Below, in pieces: positions 50,609-58,663 of a stretch of DNA of 60,017 nucleotides. The first letter of the stretch is position 1. Each line of letters starts with the position of its first letter. The position numbers and the translations under genes are program-made. Source of the stretch: Actinomadura oligospora ATCC 43269 (GTDB lineage: Bacteria > Actinomycetota > Actinomycetes > Streptosporangiales > Streptosporangiaceae); the NCBI RefSeq assembly GCF_000518265.1, contig NZ_JADG01000024.1, positions 1 through 60,017 on the forward strand, in the 5' to 3' direction. The notes beneath the pieces are model-generated. The model did no database searches. It saw only the letters and a program-made list of their open reading frames with translations, and had not been told where the DNA came from.

Positions 50609-51622
50609 TCAGTACTGCTCGGTCTCGGCGTAGCCACCGTCGTCGTCGCCGTAGTTGTCGGCGGCGGCGGACGGGTCGAACCCGGGCGGGGAGTCCTTCA
50701 GCGAGAGGCCCATGTCGTTGAGCTTCTGCTTGACCTCCTCGATGGACTTCGCACCGAAGTTGCGGATGTCCAGGAGGTCCTGCTCGCTGCGGGCCACCAG
50801 CTCGCCCACGGAGTGGATGCCCTCGCGCTTGAGGCAGTTGTAGGAGCGGACCGTGAGGTTCAGCTCCTCGATCGGCAGGGCCAGGTCCGCGGCCAGCGCG
50901 GCGTCCGTCGGGGACGGGCCCATGTCGATGCCCTCGGCCTCGACGTTGAGCTCCCGGGCCAGGCCGAACAGCTCGACGAGGGTCTTGCCGGCGGAGGCCA
51001 CCGCGTCGCGCGGCAGCATCGCGGCCTTGGTCTCCACGTCCAGGATGAGGCGGTCGAAGTCGGTGCGCTGCTCGACTCGGGTCGCCTCGACCTTGTAGGT
51101 GACCTTCAGCACGGGCGAGTAGATGGAGTCGATCGGGATCCGGCCGATCTCCTGGCCCGGCTGCTTGTTCTGGGCGGCCGAGACGTAGCCGCGGCCGCGC
51201 TCGACCGTCAGCTCCATCTCCAGCTTGGCCTTGTTGTTCAGCGTGGCGATGTGCAGGTCCGGGTTGTGGACCTCCACGCCCGCCGGCGGCGCGATGTCGG
51301 CCGCGGTGACCTCGCCGGGGCCCTGCTTGCGCAGGTACATGACCACCGGCTCGTCGTGCTCGGACGAGACGACGAGCTCCTTGAGGTTCAGGATGATGTC
51401 GGTGACGTCCTCCTTCACCCCCGGGACGGTGGAGAACTCGTGCAGGACGCCCTCGATCCGGATGCTGGTGACAGCGGCTCCGGGGATGGACGACAGCAGG
51501 GTGCGGCGGAGCGAGTTGCCGATCGTGTAGCCGAAGCCCGGCTCCAGCGGCTCGATGGTGAACCGCGACCGGTACTCGTCGACCTGCTCCTCGGTGAGGG
51601 TGGGACGCTGAGCGATGAGCAT
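50609..51622 (-). CDS. rpoA: DNA-directed RNA polymerase alpha subunit
   Basis: 337 residues. N-terminal dimerisation domain (LEPGFGYTIGNSLRRTLLSSIPGAAVTSI, about residues 32-60) and C-terminal domain (ELNLTVRSYNCLKREGIHSVGELVARSEQDLLDIRNFGAKSIEEVKQ, about 252-298) that contacts UP elements and activators. Acidic C-terminal tail. ATG 51622 lies behind GAAGGAA. Preceded by an unusually structured 283-bp intergenic region after rpsD. Confidence 0.98.
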   Translation of the reverse strand: MLIAQRPTLTEEQVDEYRSRFTIEPLEPGFGYTIGNSLRRTLLSSIPGAAVTSIRIEGVLHEFSTVPGVKEDVTDIILNLKELVVSSEHDEPVVMYLRKQGPGEVTAADIAPPAGVEVHNPDLHIATLNNKAKLEMELTVERGRGYVSAAQNKQPGQEIGRIPIDSIYSPVLKVTYKVEATRVEQRTDFDRLILDVETKAAMLPRDAVASAGKTLVELFGLARELNVEAEGIDMGPSPTDAALAADLALPIEELNLTVRSYNCLKREGIHSVGELVARSEQDLLDIRNFGAKSIEEVKQKLNDMGLSLKDSPPGFDPSAAADNYGDDDGGYAETEQY

Positions 51623-51760
51623 GGGTGTTCCTTCTTTCCGCGGTGCCCGCTATATGACGACCGCAGTGGAGTTCTTCCCTGTCCGCCGCCCGGCCACGCG
51701 TGCGCGCGGACGGACGGCGAGACGAACGGGCGCCCGCCGTGAGGCGGAAGCCCCGGCCCC

Positions 51761-51878
51761 CGCCTTCGGCGGAGGCCGATGATCTCCGCCGAAGGCGGAA
51801 ACCCGTCGGCCCCGCCCGGCGGCGAGGGCCACGAGGGCCCCGCCGCCGGGCGGGGCCCGGTGGGCTCGCGAGAGCCCG
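51761..51878 (-). other. Three strong hairpins between rpsD and rpoA
   Basis: Reading from rpsD towards rpoA: GGGCTC-GCGA-GAGCCC at 51863-51878 (shown as top strand); a 17-bp perfect stem at 51809-51825 with 51842-51858 and a 16-nt interval; and a 14-bp perfect stem CCGCCTTCGGCGGA (51761-51774) / TCCGCCGAAGGCGG (51786-51799). No T-tract follows, so they need not terminate. Possible processing, attenuation or S4 autoregulatory element. Confidence 0.75.
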
Positions 51879-51905
51879 GTGGACCCGTGAGGGCCCGGTG
51901 AGCCC

Positions 51906-52532
51906 CTACTTGGAGTAGAGCTCGACGATCAGCTGCTCCTGGACGGGAGCGTCGATCTGCTGGCGGACCGGCAGCGAGTGCACGAAGATGCGCATCCGCT
52001 CGGCGTCCAGGCCCAGCCAGGCCGGAACCGTACGCTCGCCGGCCTCGGCCTTGGCGACCTGGAACGGCGTCATCTCCAGGGACTTGGCCTTGACGTCCAC
52101 GATGTCGGCCTCGGAGACGAGGAAGCTCGGGATGTCGACCTTCTTGCCGTTGACCCGGATGTGACCGTGCCGGATCAGCTGGCGCGCCATGTCGCGGGAC
52201 TTGGAGAAGCCCGCGCGGTACACGACGTTGTCCAGGCGGCGCTCCAGCAGCGAGAGCAGGTTGTCACCCGTCTTGCCCTGCTGGCGGTTGGCCTCGACGT
52301 AGTAGTTCGAGAACTGCCGCTCAAGCACGCCGTAGATGCGCTTGGCCTTCTGCTTCTCACGAAGCTGGAGCAGGTACTCGGTCTCCTTCGGACGACCGCG
52401 ACCGTGCTCACCCGGCGGGTAGGGACGGATCTCGATCGGGCACTTCGGGCCCTCGCACTTGCTGCCCTTGAGGAACAGCTTCATCTTCTCGCGGCGGCAG
52501 AGCTTGCAGTCCGCACCGGTGTAACGAGCCAT
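51906..52532 (-). CDS. rpsD: 30S ribosomal protein S4
   Basis: 208 residues from ATG 52532. N-terminal zinc knuckle CKLC...KCEGPKC (Cys9, 12, 26, 31) marks the zinc-binding form. S4 RNA-binding domain is at about 95-155 (RRLDNVVYRAGFSKSRDMARQLIRHGHIRVNGKKVDIPS). Early 30S assembly protein that in enteric bacteria represses its own operon; the downstream hairpins invite the same question here. The longer upstream frame was rejected. Confidence 0.97.
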   Translation of the reverse strand: MARYTGADCKLCRREKMKLFLKGSKCEGPKCPIEIRPYPPGEHGRGRPKETEYLLQLREKQKAKRIYGVLERQFSNYYVEANRQQGKTGDNLLSLLERRLDNVVYRAGFSKSRDMARQLIRHGHIRVNGKKVDIPSFLVSEADIVDVKAKSLEMTPFQVAKAEAGERTVPAWLGLDAERMRIFVHSLPVRQQIDAPVQEQLIVELYSK

Positions 52533-52557
52533 TGTTCTGTGATCTCCCCTACGGTGC

Positions 52558-52959
52558 TCAGACCCGGCGACGCTTCGGCGGGCGGCAGCCGTTGTGCGGA
52601 ACGGGCGTGACGTCCTGGATCGAACCCACCTCGAGGCCGGTGGCCTGGAGGGAGCGGATCGCGGTCTCACGGCCCGACCCCGGACCCTTGACGAACACGT
52701 CGACCTTGCGCATCCCGTGCTCCATCGCGCGCCGGGCGGCGGCCTCGGCGGCCTGCTGCGCGGCGAACGGGGTGGACTTGCGGGAGCCCTTGAAGCCGAC
52801 GTGGCCGGACGAGGCCCAGGAGATCACGTTCCCGTTCGGGTCGGTGATCGAGACGATGGTGTTGTTGAACGTGCTCTTGATGTGGGCGTGCCCGTGAGCG
52901 ACGTTCTTCTTTTCCTTGCGGCGCACCTTCTTCGCGCCGACACGGCTCTTGGGAGGCAT
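52558..52959 (-). CDS. rpsK: 30S ribosomal protein S11
   Basis: 133 residues, basic N-terminus (PPKSRVGAKKVRRKEKKNVAHGHAHI), core STFNNTIVSITDPNGNVISWASSG, KGSRKSTPFAAQQAAEAAARRAMEHGM and C-terminal PHNGCRPPKRRRV, all standard. Part of the platform near the mRNA exit. Stop 26 bp before rpsD. Confidence 0.98.
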   Translation of the reverse strand: MPPKSRVGAKKVRRKEKKNVAHGHAHIKSTFNNTIVSITDPNGNVISWASSGHVGFKGSRKSTPFAAQQAAEAAARRAMEHGMRKVDVFVKGPGSGRETAIRSLQATGLEVGSIQDVTPVPHNGCRPPKRRRV

Positions 52960-53019
52960 CTCTGCTCTCTTCCTGTGAGGTCGTCGATCCGTCCGGGACG
53001 GATGAGTCCCGACGGACTA

Positions 53020-53400
53020 CTACTTCTTGCCGGCCTTCTTCTTGCCGGCCACGGTCTTCTTCTTGCCCTTGCGGGTACGCGCGTTCGTCTGCGTCCGCTG
53101 ACCGTGCACGGGCAGACCGCGGCGGTGCCGGATGCCCTGGTAGCAGCCGATCTCGATCTTGCGGCGGATGTCGGCCTGGATCTCGCGACGGAGGTCACCC
53201 TCGGTCTTGTAGTTGGCTTCCATCCAGTCGCGCAGCTTCACCAGGTCGTCGTCGGTGAGCTGGTGGACGCGGGTGTCCGGGTTGACGCCGGTCTGAGCCA
53301 GCGTCTCCTGGGCCCGGGTGCGACCGATGCCGAAGATGTAGGTGAGAGCGATCTCCACGCGCTTGTCGCGCGGGAGGTCGACGCCGAGGAGGCGTGCCAT
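53020..53400 (-). CDS. rpsM: 30S ribosomal protein S13
   Basis: 126 residues from ATG 53400 (ARLLGVDLPRDKRVEIALTYIFGIG), with LTDDDLVKLRDWMEANYKTEGDLRR and RHRRGLPVHGQRTQTNARTRKG. The Lys-rich C-terminus (KKKTVAGKKKAGKK) contacts tRNAs. GGGAACC lies before the start. First gene of the rpsM-rpsK-rpsD-rpoA-rplQ operon. Confidence 0.97.
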   Translation of the reverse strand: MARLLGVDLPRDKRVEIALTYIFGIGRTRAQETLAQTGVNPDTRVHQLTDDDLVKLRDWMEANYKTEGDLRREIQADIRRKIEIGCYQGIRHRRGLPVHGQRTQTNARTRKGKKKTVAGKKKAGKK

Positions 53401-53599
53401 CTCTGGCGGTTCCCTTCGTATGCGGAGGTGTTCGGCGCATCGCGTCCGCACACACCCGACACTCGTTCGGGTGGCGGCCCCGGCCTCCGTCCGGGGGTGG
53501 CCCCTTCACACGACGGTGCCGCACGACCCGATCTTGGTGGACCGGAACCGTACGGCGACCACGTGCGAAGGCTGCGATGCGTGGATCAGTTGTTGAACG

Positions 53600-53713
53600 T
53601 CAGCCCTGACGCTGCTTGTGGCGCGGGTCGGAGCAGATGACCATGACCCGGCCGTGCCGGCGGATGACGCGGCACTTGTTGCAGATCTTCTTGACGCTCG
53701 GCTTGACCTTCAC
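53600..53713 (-). CDS. rpmJ: 50S ribosomal protein L36
   Basis: 37 residues, start GTG 53713 behind AGGAG. Sequence KVKPSVKKICNKCRVIRR then HGRVMVICSDPRHKQRQG. Zinc ligands Cys11, Cys14, Cys27 and His32 are intact, so this is the zinc-binding form. Lies between infA and rpsM in the standard order. Confidence 0.96.
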   Translation of the reverse strand: MKVKPSVKKICNKCRVIRRHGRVMVICSDPRHKQRQG

Positions 53714-53776
53714 TGGGTCTCCTATTGATCAGGGTCACCCGGGTGCCGCCACACACCCGAGAGGCAACCCCAGTGA

Positions 53777-53998
53777 TTACTTGTAGCGGTAGACGATCCG
53801 ACCGCGCGTGAGGTCGTAGGGGCTCAGCTCCACGACGACGCGGTCGTCCGGCAGGATCCGGATGTAGTGCATCCGCATCTTGCCGCTGATGTGGGCGAGC
53901 ACCTTGTGCCCGTTGTCCAGCTCAACCCGGAACATGGCGTTCGGGAGGGACTCGATGACGGTGCCCTCGATCTCGATGGCGCCTTCCTTCTTGGGCAT
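53777..53998 (-). CDS. infA: Translation initiation factor IF-1
   Basis: 73 residues, single OB-fold S1-like domain (EGAIEIEGTVIESLPNAMFRVELDNGHKVLAHISGKMR). ATG 53998 follows GCGGAGGAC. Binds the A site of the 30S subunit during initiation. First gene of the infA-rpmJ-rpsM block, with a leader of about 165 nt if the upstream TACACT box is its -10. Confidence 0.97.
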   Translation of the reverse strand: MPKKEGAIEIEGTVIESLPNAMFRVELDNGHKVLAHISGKMRMHYIRILPDDRVVVELSPYDLTRGRIVYRYK

Positions 53999-54299
53999 GT
54001 CCTCCGCGCTTCGCTGATCGGCTCATTGGACGCGGCCCGCGTCGCCCCCGCTCACGTCATGAAGATCTGACAGACCGACGACGGAGTGGAGAACCCGGCC
54101 GCACCCAGGCCGAGACGCACACGGGCATCAAGGCAGAGATTCACGGCGGCCGAACACGGACCGACACAAGAGTGTACGTCACCGGGCGGTGGAACGCGAA
54201 ATCATCCCATGACCCGGCACCGGATACTGCTCCCGACACAAGCATACAGCGCTCGCGCGTTGTACCTTTCCAGGAGGACCAACGACCAGGGGAGGACGG
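53999..54299. other. Divergent intergenic region with a possible infA promoter
   Basis: About 300 bp. On the minus strand TACACT (54176-54171) is a plausible -10 for infA with a weak TTCGCG 18 bp upstream. No gene or stable hairpin is supported. Confidence 0.4.
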
Positions 54300-54857
54300 A
54301 TGCCGAGCTATGACTTCGCGCTGATCCTCAGCCGTCCCCTCTACGAGGAGGAGCTGGACCCCCTCTTCGACCGCACCCACGGTCAGGTCACCGTCTCCAT
54401 CATCACCGAGCCCCAGCACGCCGGACGGCCCGGCAACGCCACCGCCTCCTGGCACGCCACCACGCTCGCCGAGGCGGTCATGCAGGTCGTCGCCCACCTG
54501 GAGGACGCGGCGCCCGGGCTGCACGTCCGGCAGGTCGAGGCCGACCCGCTGCTGACCATCCGGGACATCTCCGAACGCGTCCGCCGGTCCGTCGAGTCGG
54601 TCCGGCTGTCGATCACGGGCGCGCGGGGACCGGGCGGCTTCCCGGCCTCGGAGATGTCCACCGGCGGGCACCGGCTCTGGCGCTGGTCCAAGATCGCGGC
54701 CTGGTACGACATCGAGGACCCGCAGCTCCGGGAGGCCCGTCCCACCACCCAGGCCATCAACGGCTGGCTCGCGCTCCGAGACGTGGTGCCGGACATCGCC
54801 CCCGCCCCGGAGGCCGTCACGTCGGCGCTCAGCGCCGTCCTCACCCACGTGGCCTGA
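54300..54857 (+). CDS. Hypothetical protein with a helix-turn-helix-like segment
   Basis: 185 residues, ATG 54300 behind AGGGGAGG. The first half (YDFALILSRPLYEEELDPLFDRTHGQVTVSI) looks like an alpha/beta domain. The segment LLTIRDISERVRRSVESVRLSITGARGPGGFP followed by HRLWRWSKIAAWY resembles a MerR/excisionase-like winged HTH, where a basic wing and Trp-rich strand follow the recognition helix. Function unknown; DNA binding is inference. Stands alone beside the translation cluster. Confidence 0.75.
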   Translation: MPSYDFALILSRPLYEEELDPLFDRTHGQVTVSIITEPQHAGRPGNATASWHATTLAEAVMQVVAHLEDAAPGLHVRQVEADPLLTIRDISERVRRSVESVRLSITGARGPGGFPASEMSTGGHRLWRWSKIAAWYDIEDPQLREARPTTQAINGWLALRDVVPDIAPAPEAVTSALSAVLTHVA

Positions 54858-54883
54858 CGCCCCGGGACGCCGCCCCCGGGCGG

Positions 54884-55558
54884 TCAGGCTCCCGGCATGG
54901 AGGCCAGGTCGGCGGTCCGGTAGGCCGCCGCGAACGTCGCGTAGACGATGAGATTGTCGTCATACGCGCGCCTGAGGTGGTCGTACCGTCCGGCGCAGGT
55001 GATCAGCCTCAGCTCGGGGACGGCTCCGGCCAGCAGCACCCGCCCCACGGGGAACCGGCGTTTCGGCACCTGCTCGGCGCGGGTCATGCGGAACACCGCG
55101 ACCGTGCCGTCCGTCCTGGCGACGCCGATGATGTCCCCTGGACGCAGCTCGTCCAGGCGGGCGAAGACCGCCGGGCCGGACGTGGTGTCCAGGTGGCCGA
55201 GCAGCAGCGCCGCGCCCGGTTCGCCCGGACTGGGCCCGGACGCGAACCAGCCCGCACGCTCCGGATCGGACGTCGGCGGCGCCTGGATCAAGCCGGACGG
55301 ATCCCGTCCGACGCGTCCGAGCGGGGCGGACACCTCGATCCGCGGGATCAGCAGCCGCGTCGGGACGGCGTGCGCCAAGGCCGCGCGCAGGGGAGCCGGA
55401 GCCCCAGCCCCGCTCGGCGGGACGAACTCGGGAAGCGCGAGCATTGCGCGATCACGGCGTCCGAGCGCGCAGCCGAAGGCGGGCCGGGGCACCCTCGGCA
55501 CGGCCGTCAGGACGCAGCGTGCACGTCGGCGGTGCCGCCTCGGACACCGCCTAGGCAT
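54884..55558 (-). CDS. Class F-like sortase
   Basis: 224-residue sortase-fold transpeptidase. Catalytic His in LLLGHLDTTSG and catalytic Cys in LRLITCAGRYD are present, followed by AYDDNLIVYA in the strand where the third catalytic residue sits. That strand shows Asp-Asn where I cannot confirm the usual basic residue, and Arg residues stand a few positions earlier, so full activity is not assured. ATG 55558 lies behind GGAGG and overlaps the stop of the upstream gene by 8 bp, so translation is coupled. No strong transmembrane helix is visible at the N-terminus, unusual for a sortase. Confidence 0.8.
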   Translation of the reverse strand: MPRRCPRRHRRRARCVLTAVPRVPRPAFGCALGRRDRAMLALPEFVPPSGAGAPAPLRAALAHAVPTRLLIPRIEVSAPLGRVGRDPSGLIQAPPTSDPERAGWFASGPSPGEPGAALLLGHLDTTSGPAVFARLDELRPGDIIGVARTDGTVAVFRMTRAEQVPKRRFPVGRVLLAGAVPELRLITCAGRYDHLRRAYDDNLIVYATFAAAYRTADLASMPGA

Positions 55559-56108
55559 CAACCCTCCACCGCTCCCGCAGGGCCCACCAGAGGCCGCCAA
55601 GGGCCCCTCCGACCAGCGCGGACCCCCGCCCGAGCGGAATGTCGGCGTGCGCTCGCCCATCACGGGACGTCGGCCAGCCTCCGCCGGCCGCCTGCCCATG
55701 CGACTCGGCCACCAGGTCGAACACCGTCATCGCCGGGTACCGCGAGGCAGGGCGGGCCGGGGAGTCCGGGACCGGCCAGGACGGGGAGATCTGGGGGCAC
55801 GGAGGGTGAGCACTCTCTGTCTGACGAGGCCCGCTGCGGTGATGTTCGCGTGGAGGAGCCTGTGCCAGCGCGTCCAGCCGGACGGACTCCCCCGGGGACG
55901 CGTCGGACCTCGCCCCGGGGTCGGCGCAGTTCGGCGGGGCTATGATCGTGAGCGTCCGTCCTGCCCGAAGGTGTCCCTTCCACGGCTTCAGCGTCACCCC
56001 ATCGTCCGCGCACGCGGCCGGGGCGGCGGCCAGCCCGGTCAGGAGCGGCGCGGCCGGGTGCGGAGCACGGGCAGGCGCCGCACGCCTGCCGGGCCGCTGG
56101 AAGGGCAT
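55551..56108 (-). CDS. Secreted membrane-anchored protein coupled to the sortase
   Basis: 185 residues, ATG 56108 behind GGGGGAG. N-terminal signal-like segment (ending LLTGLAAAPAACADDG), an outer part of about 130 residues including VTLKPWKGHLRAGRTLTII and RYPAMTVFDLVAESHGQ, and a short hydrophobic C-terminal helix (GSALVGGALGGLWWALRERW) with basic end. This layout resembles small proteins encoded next to class F sortases in actinobacteria. No LPxTG motif is visible. The middle (HHRSGPRQTESAHPPCPQ) has unusual codon use, so a frame error or decay cannot be excluded. Overlaps the sortase start. Confidence 0.65.
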   Translation of the reverse strand: MPFQRPGRRAAPARAPHPAAPLLTGLAAAPAACADDGVTLKPWKGHLRAGRTLTIIAPPNCADPGARSDASPGESVRLDALAQAPPREHHRSGPRQTESAHPPCPQISPSWPVPDSPARPASRYPAMTVFDLVAESHGQAAGGGWPTSRDGRAHADIPLGRGSALVGGALGGLWWALRERWRVDA

Positions 56109-56298
56109 GGTCTCCCCCACCGGTCCCGGGGTCGGACGGAACCGATGATCATTTTTTGCCCGGCCACCTCGACAGGCCGGTCAACCGGGCACAAAGATCA
56201 GGCAAGCGCTCCCCTCCGGCGTGGACGCCGTGGGCGGGCGGCGGCCGGGCGTGCGAACCGGTCCGGTCCGTGGTTCGCTTGGAGGAGGGGGAGGATCA

Positions 56299-57108
56299 AT
56301 GGCGATCATTGCGCAGCTCAGCGACATCCATCTGGCGGTCGGCCGGGACGGCGAGGTGGACGACGGCTCGGGGCCGGTCCGCTCGCTGCGCGCCGCGGTG
56401 TCCAGCCTGCTGGCGCTGCCCGCCCGGCCGGACGCGGTGGTCCTGACCGGCGATCTGGCCGACGGCGGCCGTCCGGCGGAGTACGCCCGGCTGCACGCCC
56501 TGCTGTCCCCGCTGCCGATGGCCGTCTATCCGCTTCCCGGCAACCACGACGACCGCGACGCGCTGCGGCACGCCTTCCGCGACCACCCGGCCGTCGCGAA
56601 CAGCGGCGGCCCGGGCGCGCCCGTCCAGTACGCCGTGGACGTCGCCGGAACCCGGCTGATCTGCTGCGACACCACGATCCCCGGCTCGGCGTCCGGTGAG
56701 CTCGACGTGGAACGGCTGGCCTGGCTGGACGCGACGCTCGCCGAGCAGCCGACCGTCCCGACCGTGATCGCCACGCACCACCCGCCGTACCCGATCGGCA
56801 TCCGGTTCATCGACGACATGGCCCTGGCGGGCACCGAGGGCCTCGCCGAGATCCTCAAGCGGCACCGCCAGGTCGTCCGTGTGATCAGCGGGCACGTGCA
56901 CCGCAGCTCGGTCGGCTCCCTCGCCGGGACGGTCTGCGCCACCACGTCCAGCACCTACCGGCAGCTGTTCCTCGACCTCACCCGCCCGGGACGAGCCGCC
57001 CTCACCGGCGAGCCCGCGGGCTTCGCGATCCACCGGATCGAGGGCGAGTCGGCCGTCACGCACTTCGTCCCGACGGGCAACTACCGCCCGCTGATGGAGG
57101 TCGACTGA
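56299..57108 (+). CDS. cpdA: Metallophosphoesterase, CpdA-like 3',5'-cyclic-nucleotide phosphodiesterase
   Basis: 269 residues. Two-metal phosphoesterase motifs in order: DIH in QLSDIHLAVG (residues 7-16), GDLAD (about 53), GNHDD (about 84), HHPPYP (about 160) and GHVH (about 200). ATG 56299 follows a GGAGG-rich site (GGAGGAGGGGGAGG). The order and spacing fit class III cyclic-nucleotide phosphodiesterases such as CpdA/Icc; the actual substrate could be another phosphodiester. Confidence 0.87.
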   Translation: MAIIAQLSDIHLAVGRDGEVDDGSGPVRSLRAAVSSLLALPARPDAVVLTGDLADGGRPAEYARLHALLSPLPMAVYPLPGNHDDRDALRHAFRDHPAVANSGGPGAPVQYAVDVAGTRLICCDTTIPGSASGELDVERLAWLDATLAEQPTVPTVIATHHPPYPIGIRFIDDMALAGTEGLAEILKRHRQVVRVISGHVHRSSVGSLAGTVCATTSSTYRQLFLDLTRPGRAALTGEPAGFAIHRIEGESAVTHFVPTGNYRPLMEVD

Positions 57109-57133
57109 ACCCGGGCCGAACCCCAGGAACGCC

Positions 57134-57166
57134 GAGGAGGCCCGCCGGAATCCGGCGGGCCTCCTC
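57134..57166. terminator. Bidirectional terminator between cpdA and the DUF1707 gene
   Basis: Perfect 15-bp stem GAGGAGGCCCGCCGG (57134-57148) and CCGGCGGGCCTCCTC (57152-57166) with a three-base loop, between the convergent gene ends. A short pyrimidine run (CGCTTCTC) follows on the plus strand. Confidence 0.8.
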
Positions 57167-57201
57167 GCTTCTCAAGCCGGCGTGTTCGCCGGCACCAGGG
57201 A

Positions 57202-57642
57202 CTAGCGCTTGCCGTCGCCCTGCCCGAACAGGCTCCGGACCAGCAACATCACGCCCCACGGACCGGCGATCCAGAGCCACCACGGGTACGGGACGACCGG
57301 CGAGGTGATCGCGACGATCGCCCAGATGGCGACGTTCAGCCCCACGACGACCGCCCAGGCGCTCCACATCGCGCGCGTCCCGTACCAGACCGACCCGCTC
57401 CGCGCGGGCGGCGCTACGGTCGTGCGCTGGTAGGCCGGGATCGGGCGGTTGTGCAGGTCGGCCTCGGGCAGGTCGGAGGTCACCCGCTCCAGGTCGCCCA
57501 TGGTCCTGGCCGTGTAGGTCGCCTCCAGGCGCTCCTCGAGCTCGGCCATGGTGAGCCGGCCGTCGGCCATGTGCTCACGCAGACTGGCGGCGACCCGGTC
57601 CCGGTCGGCGTCCGAGGCTCGGATATCAGGATTGGGCGCCAT
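57202..57642 (-). CDS. DUF1707 domain membrane protein
   Basis: 146 residues. N-terminal DUF1707 domain (residues 5-60) with IRASDADRDRVAASLREHMADGRLTMAELEERLEATYTART, a SHOCT-like helical domain widespread in actinobacteria, followed by a linker and two transmembrane helices (WSAWAVVVGLNVAIWAIVAI; WWLWIAGPWGVMLLVRSLF). Function unknown. ATG 57642 start. It lies between map and cpdA. Confidence 0.9.
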   Translation of the reverse strand: MAPNPDIRASDADRDRVAASLREHMADGRLTMAELEERLEATYTARTMGDLERVTSDLPEADLHNRPIPAYQRTTVAPPARSGSVWYGTRAMWSAWAVVVGLNVAIWAIVAITSPVVPYPWWLWIAGPWGVMLLVRSLFGQGDGKR

Positions 57643-57790
57643 GGCGACCCCTTCGCGCGTGGTTCGGAGCGGTGGAGGGACGATCCACCGCTACCTCCCA
57701 GAGTGCCCAACGATTCGCGGTGCTCTCAAGGGAGCCAGGTTCACCTTCCCCCCGGTGCCCAGGACCACCCCGTCCGCGCGGCGGGTGAGG

Positions 57791-58606
57791 TCAGACGCCG
57801 AGCTTGGCGAACCACTCCCGGCCCTCGTCCAGCGCGGTCAGCACGCGCGGGCCCTCGGGCGTCACGGCGAAGGTGTGCTCGAAGTGCGCCGAGGCCCCGC
57901 CGTCCGTGGTGATCACGGTCCAGCCGTCCTCGAGCTCGGCGGTGTCCTTGGTGCCGAGGTTGACCATCGGCTCGACGGCGAAGCACATGCCCGCCTCCAG
58001 CACCGGGCCGTGGCCAGGGGCGCCGTGGTTCGGGATCAGCGGGTCCATGTGCATCTCGGTGCCGATGCCGTGGCCGCCGTAGCCCTCGACGATCCCGTAC
58101 TCGCCCTCGGACCGGATGTGCTTCTCGATCGCGTGGGACATGTCGGTCAGCCGCGCGCCGACGATCCCGGCGGCCAGGCCGTGCCACATGGACGCCTCGG
58201 TCACCTCGAGCAGCTTCCGCAGCTCGGGAGTGATCTCCCCCACCGGGACGGTGATCGCCGAGTCGCCGTGCCAGCCCTCGACGATCGCGCCGCAGTCGAT
58301 CGAGATGACGTCGCCGTCGTGCAGCGTCTTGTCCGGCCGCGGGATGCCGTGGACGATCTCCTCGTTGACCGAGGCGCAGATCGTGCCGGTGAACCCGTGG
58401 TAGCCCTTGAAGGACGGCACGCCGCCGTTGTCCCGGATGTGCTGCTCGGCCAGCCGGTCCAGGTCCAGCGTGGTGATGCCGGGCTTGACCGACTCGCGCA
58501 GCAGCTGCAGCGTGCGGCCGACCAGCAGGCCGGCCGCGCGCATGAGCTCGATCTGCTCGGGCGTCTTGATCTGGATGGCGGGCTTGCGCCTCTTGAACAC
58601 TGTCAC
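57791..58606 (-). CDS. map: Methionine aminopeptidase, type I
   Basis: Removes the initiator methionine. 271 residues. Metal ligands visible: two Asp in ISIDCGAIVEGWHGDSAIT, His in YGGHGIGTEMH, Glu in FAVEPMV and Glu in HFEHTFAVT. Substrate His in FKGYHGFTG. Starts TVFKRRKPAIQIKTPEQI at 58606. Follows adk by about 57 bp, as in the usual secY-adk-map order. Confidence 0.97.
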   Translation of the reverse strand: MTVFKRRKPAIQIKTPEQIELMRAAGLLVGRTLQLLRESVKPGITTLDLDRLAEQHIRDNGGVPSFKGYHGFTGTICASVNEEIVHGIPRPDKTLHDGDVISIDCGAIVEGWHGDSAITVPVGEITPELRKLLEVTEASMWHGLAAGIVGARLTDMSHAIEKHIRSEGEYGIVEGYGGHGIGTEMHMDPLIPNHGAPGHGPVLEAGMCFAVEPMVNLGTKDTAELEDGWTVITTDGGASAHFEHTFAVTPEGPRVLTALDEGREWFAKLGV

Positions 58607-58663
58607 TCCCCCAGGGGCGGCCGGGGCCTCGGGGGGTGACCCGACTCCCGCCTACCCGGCGAT

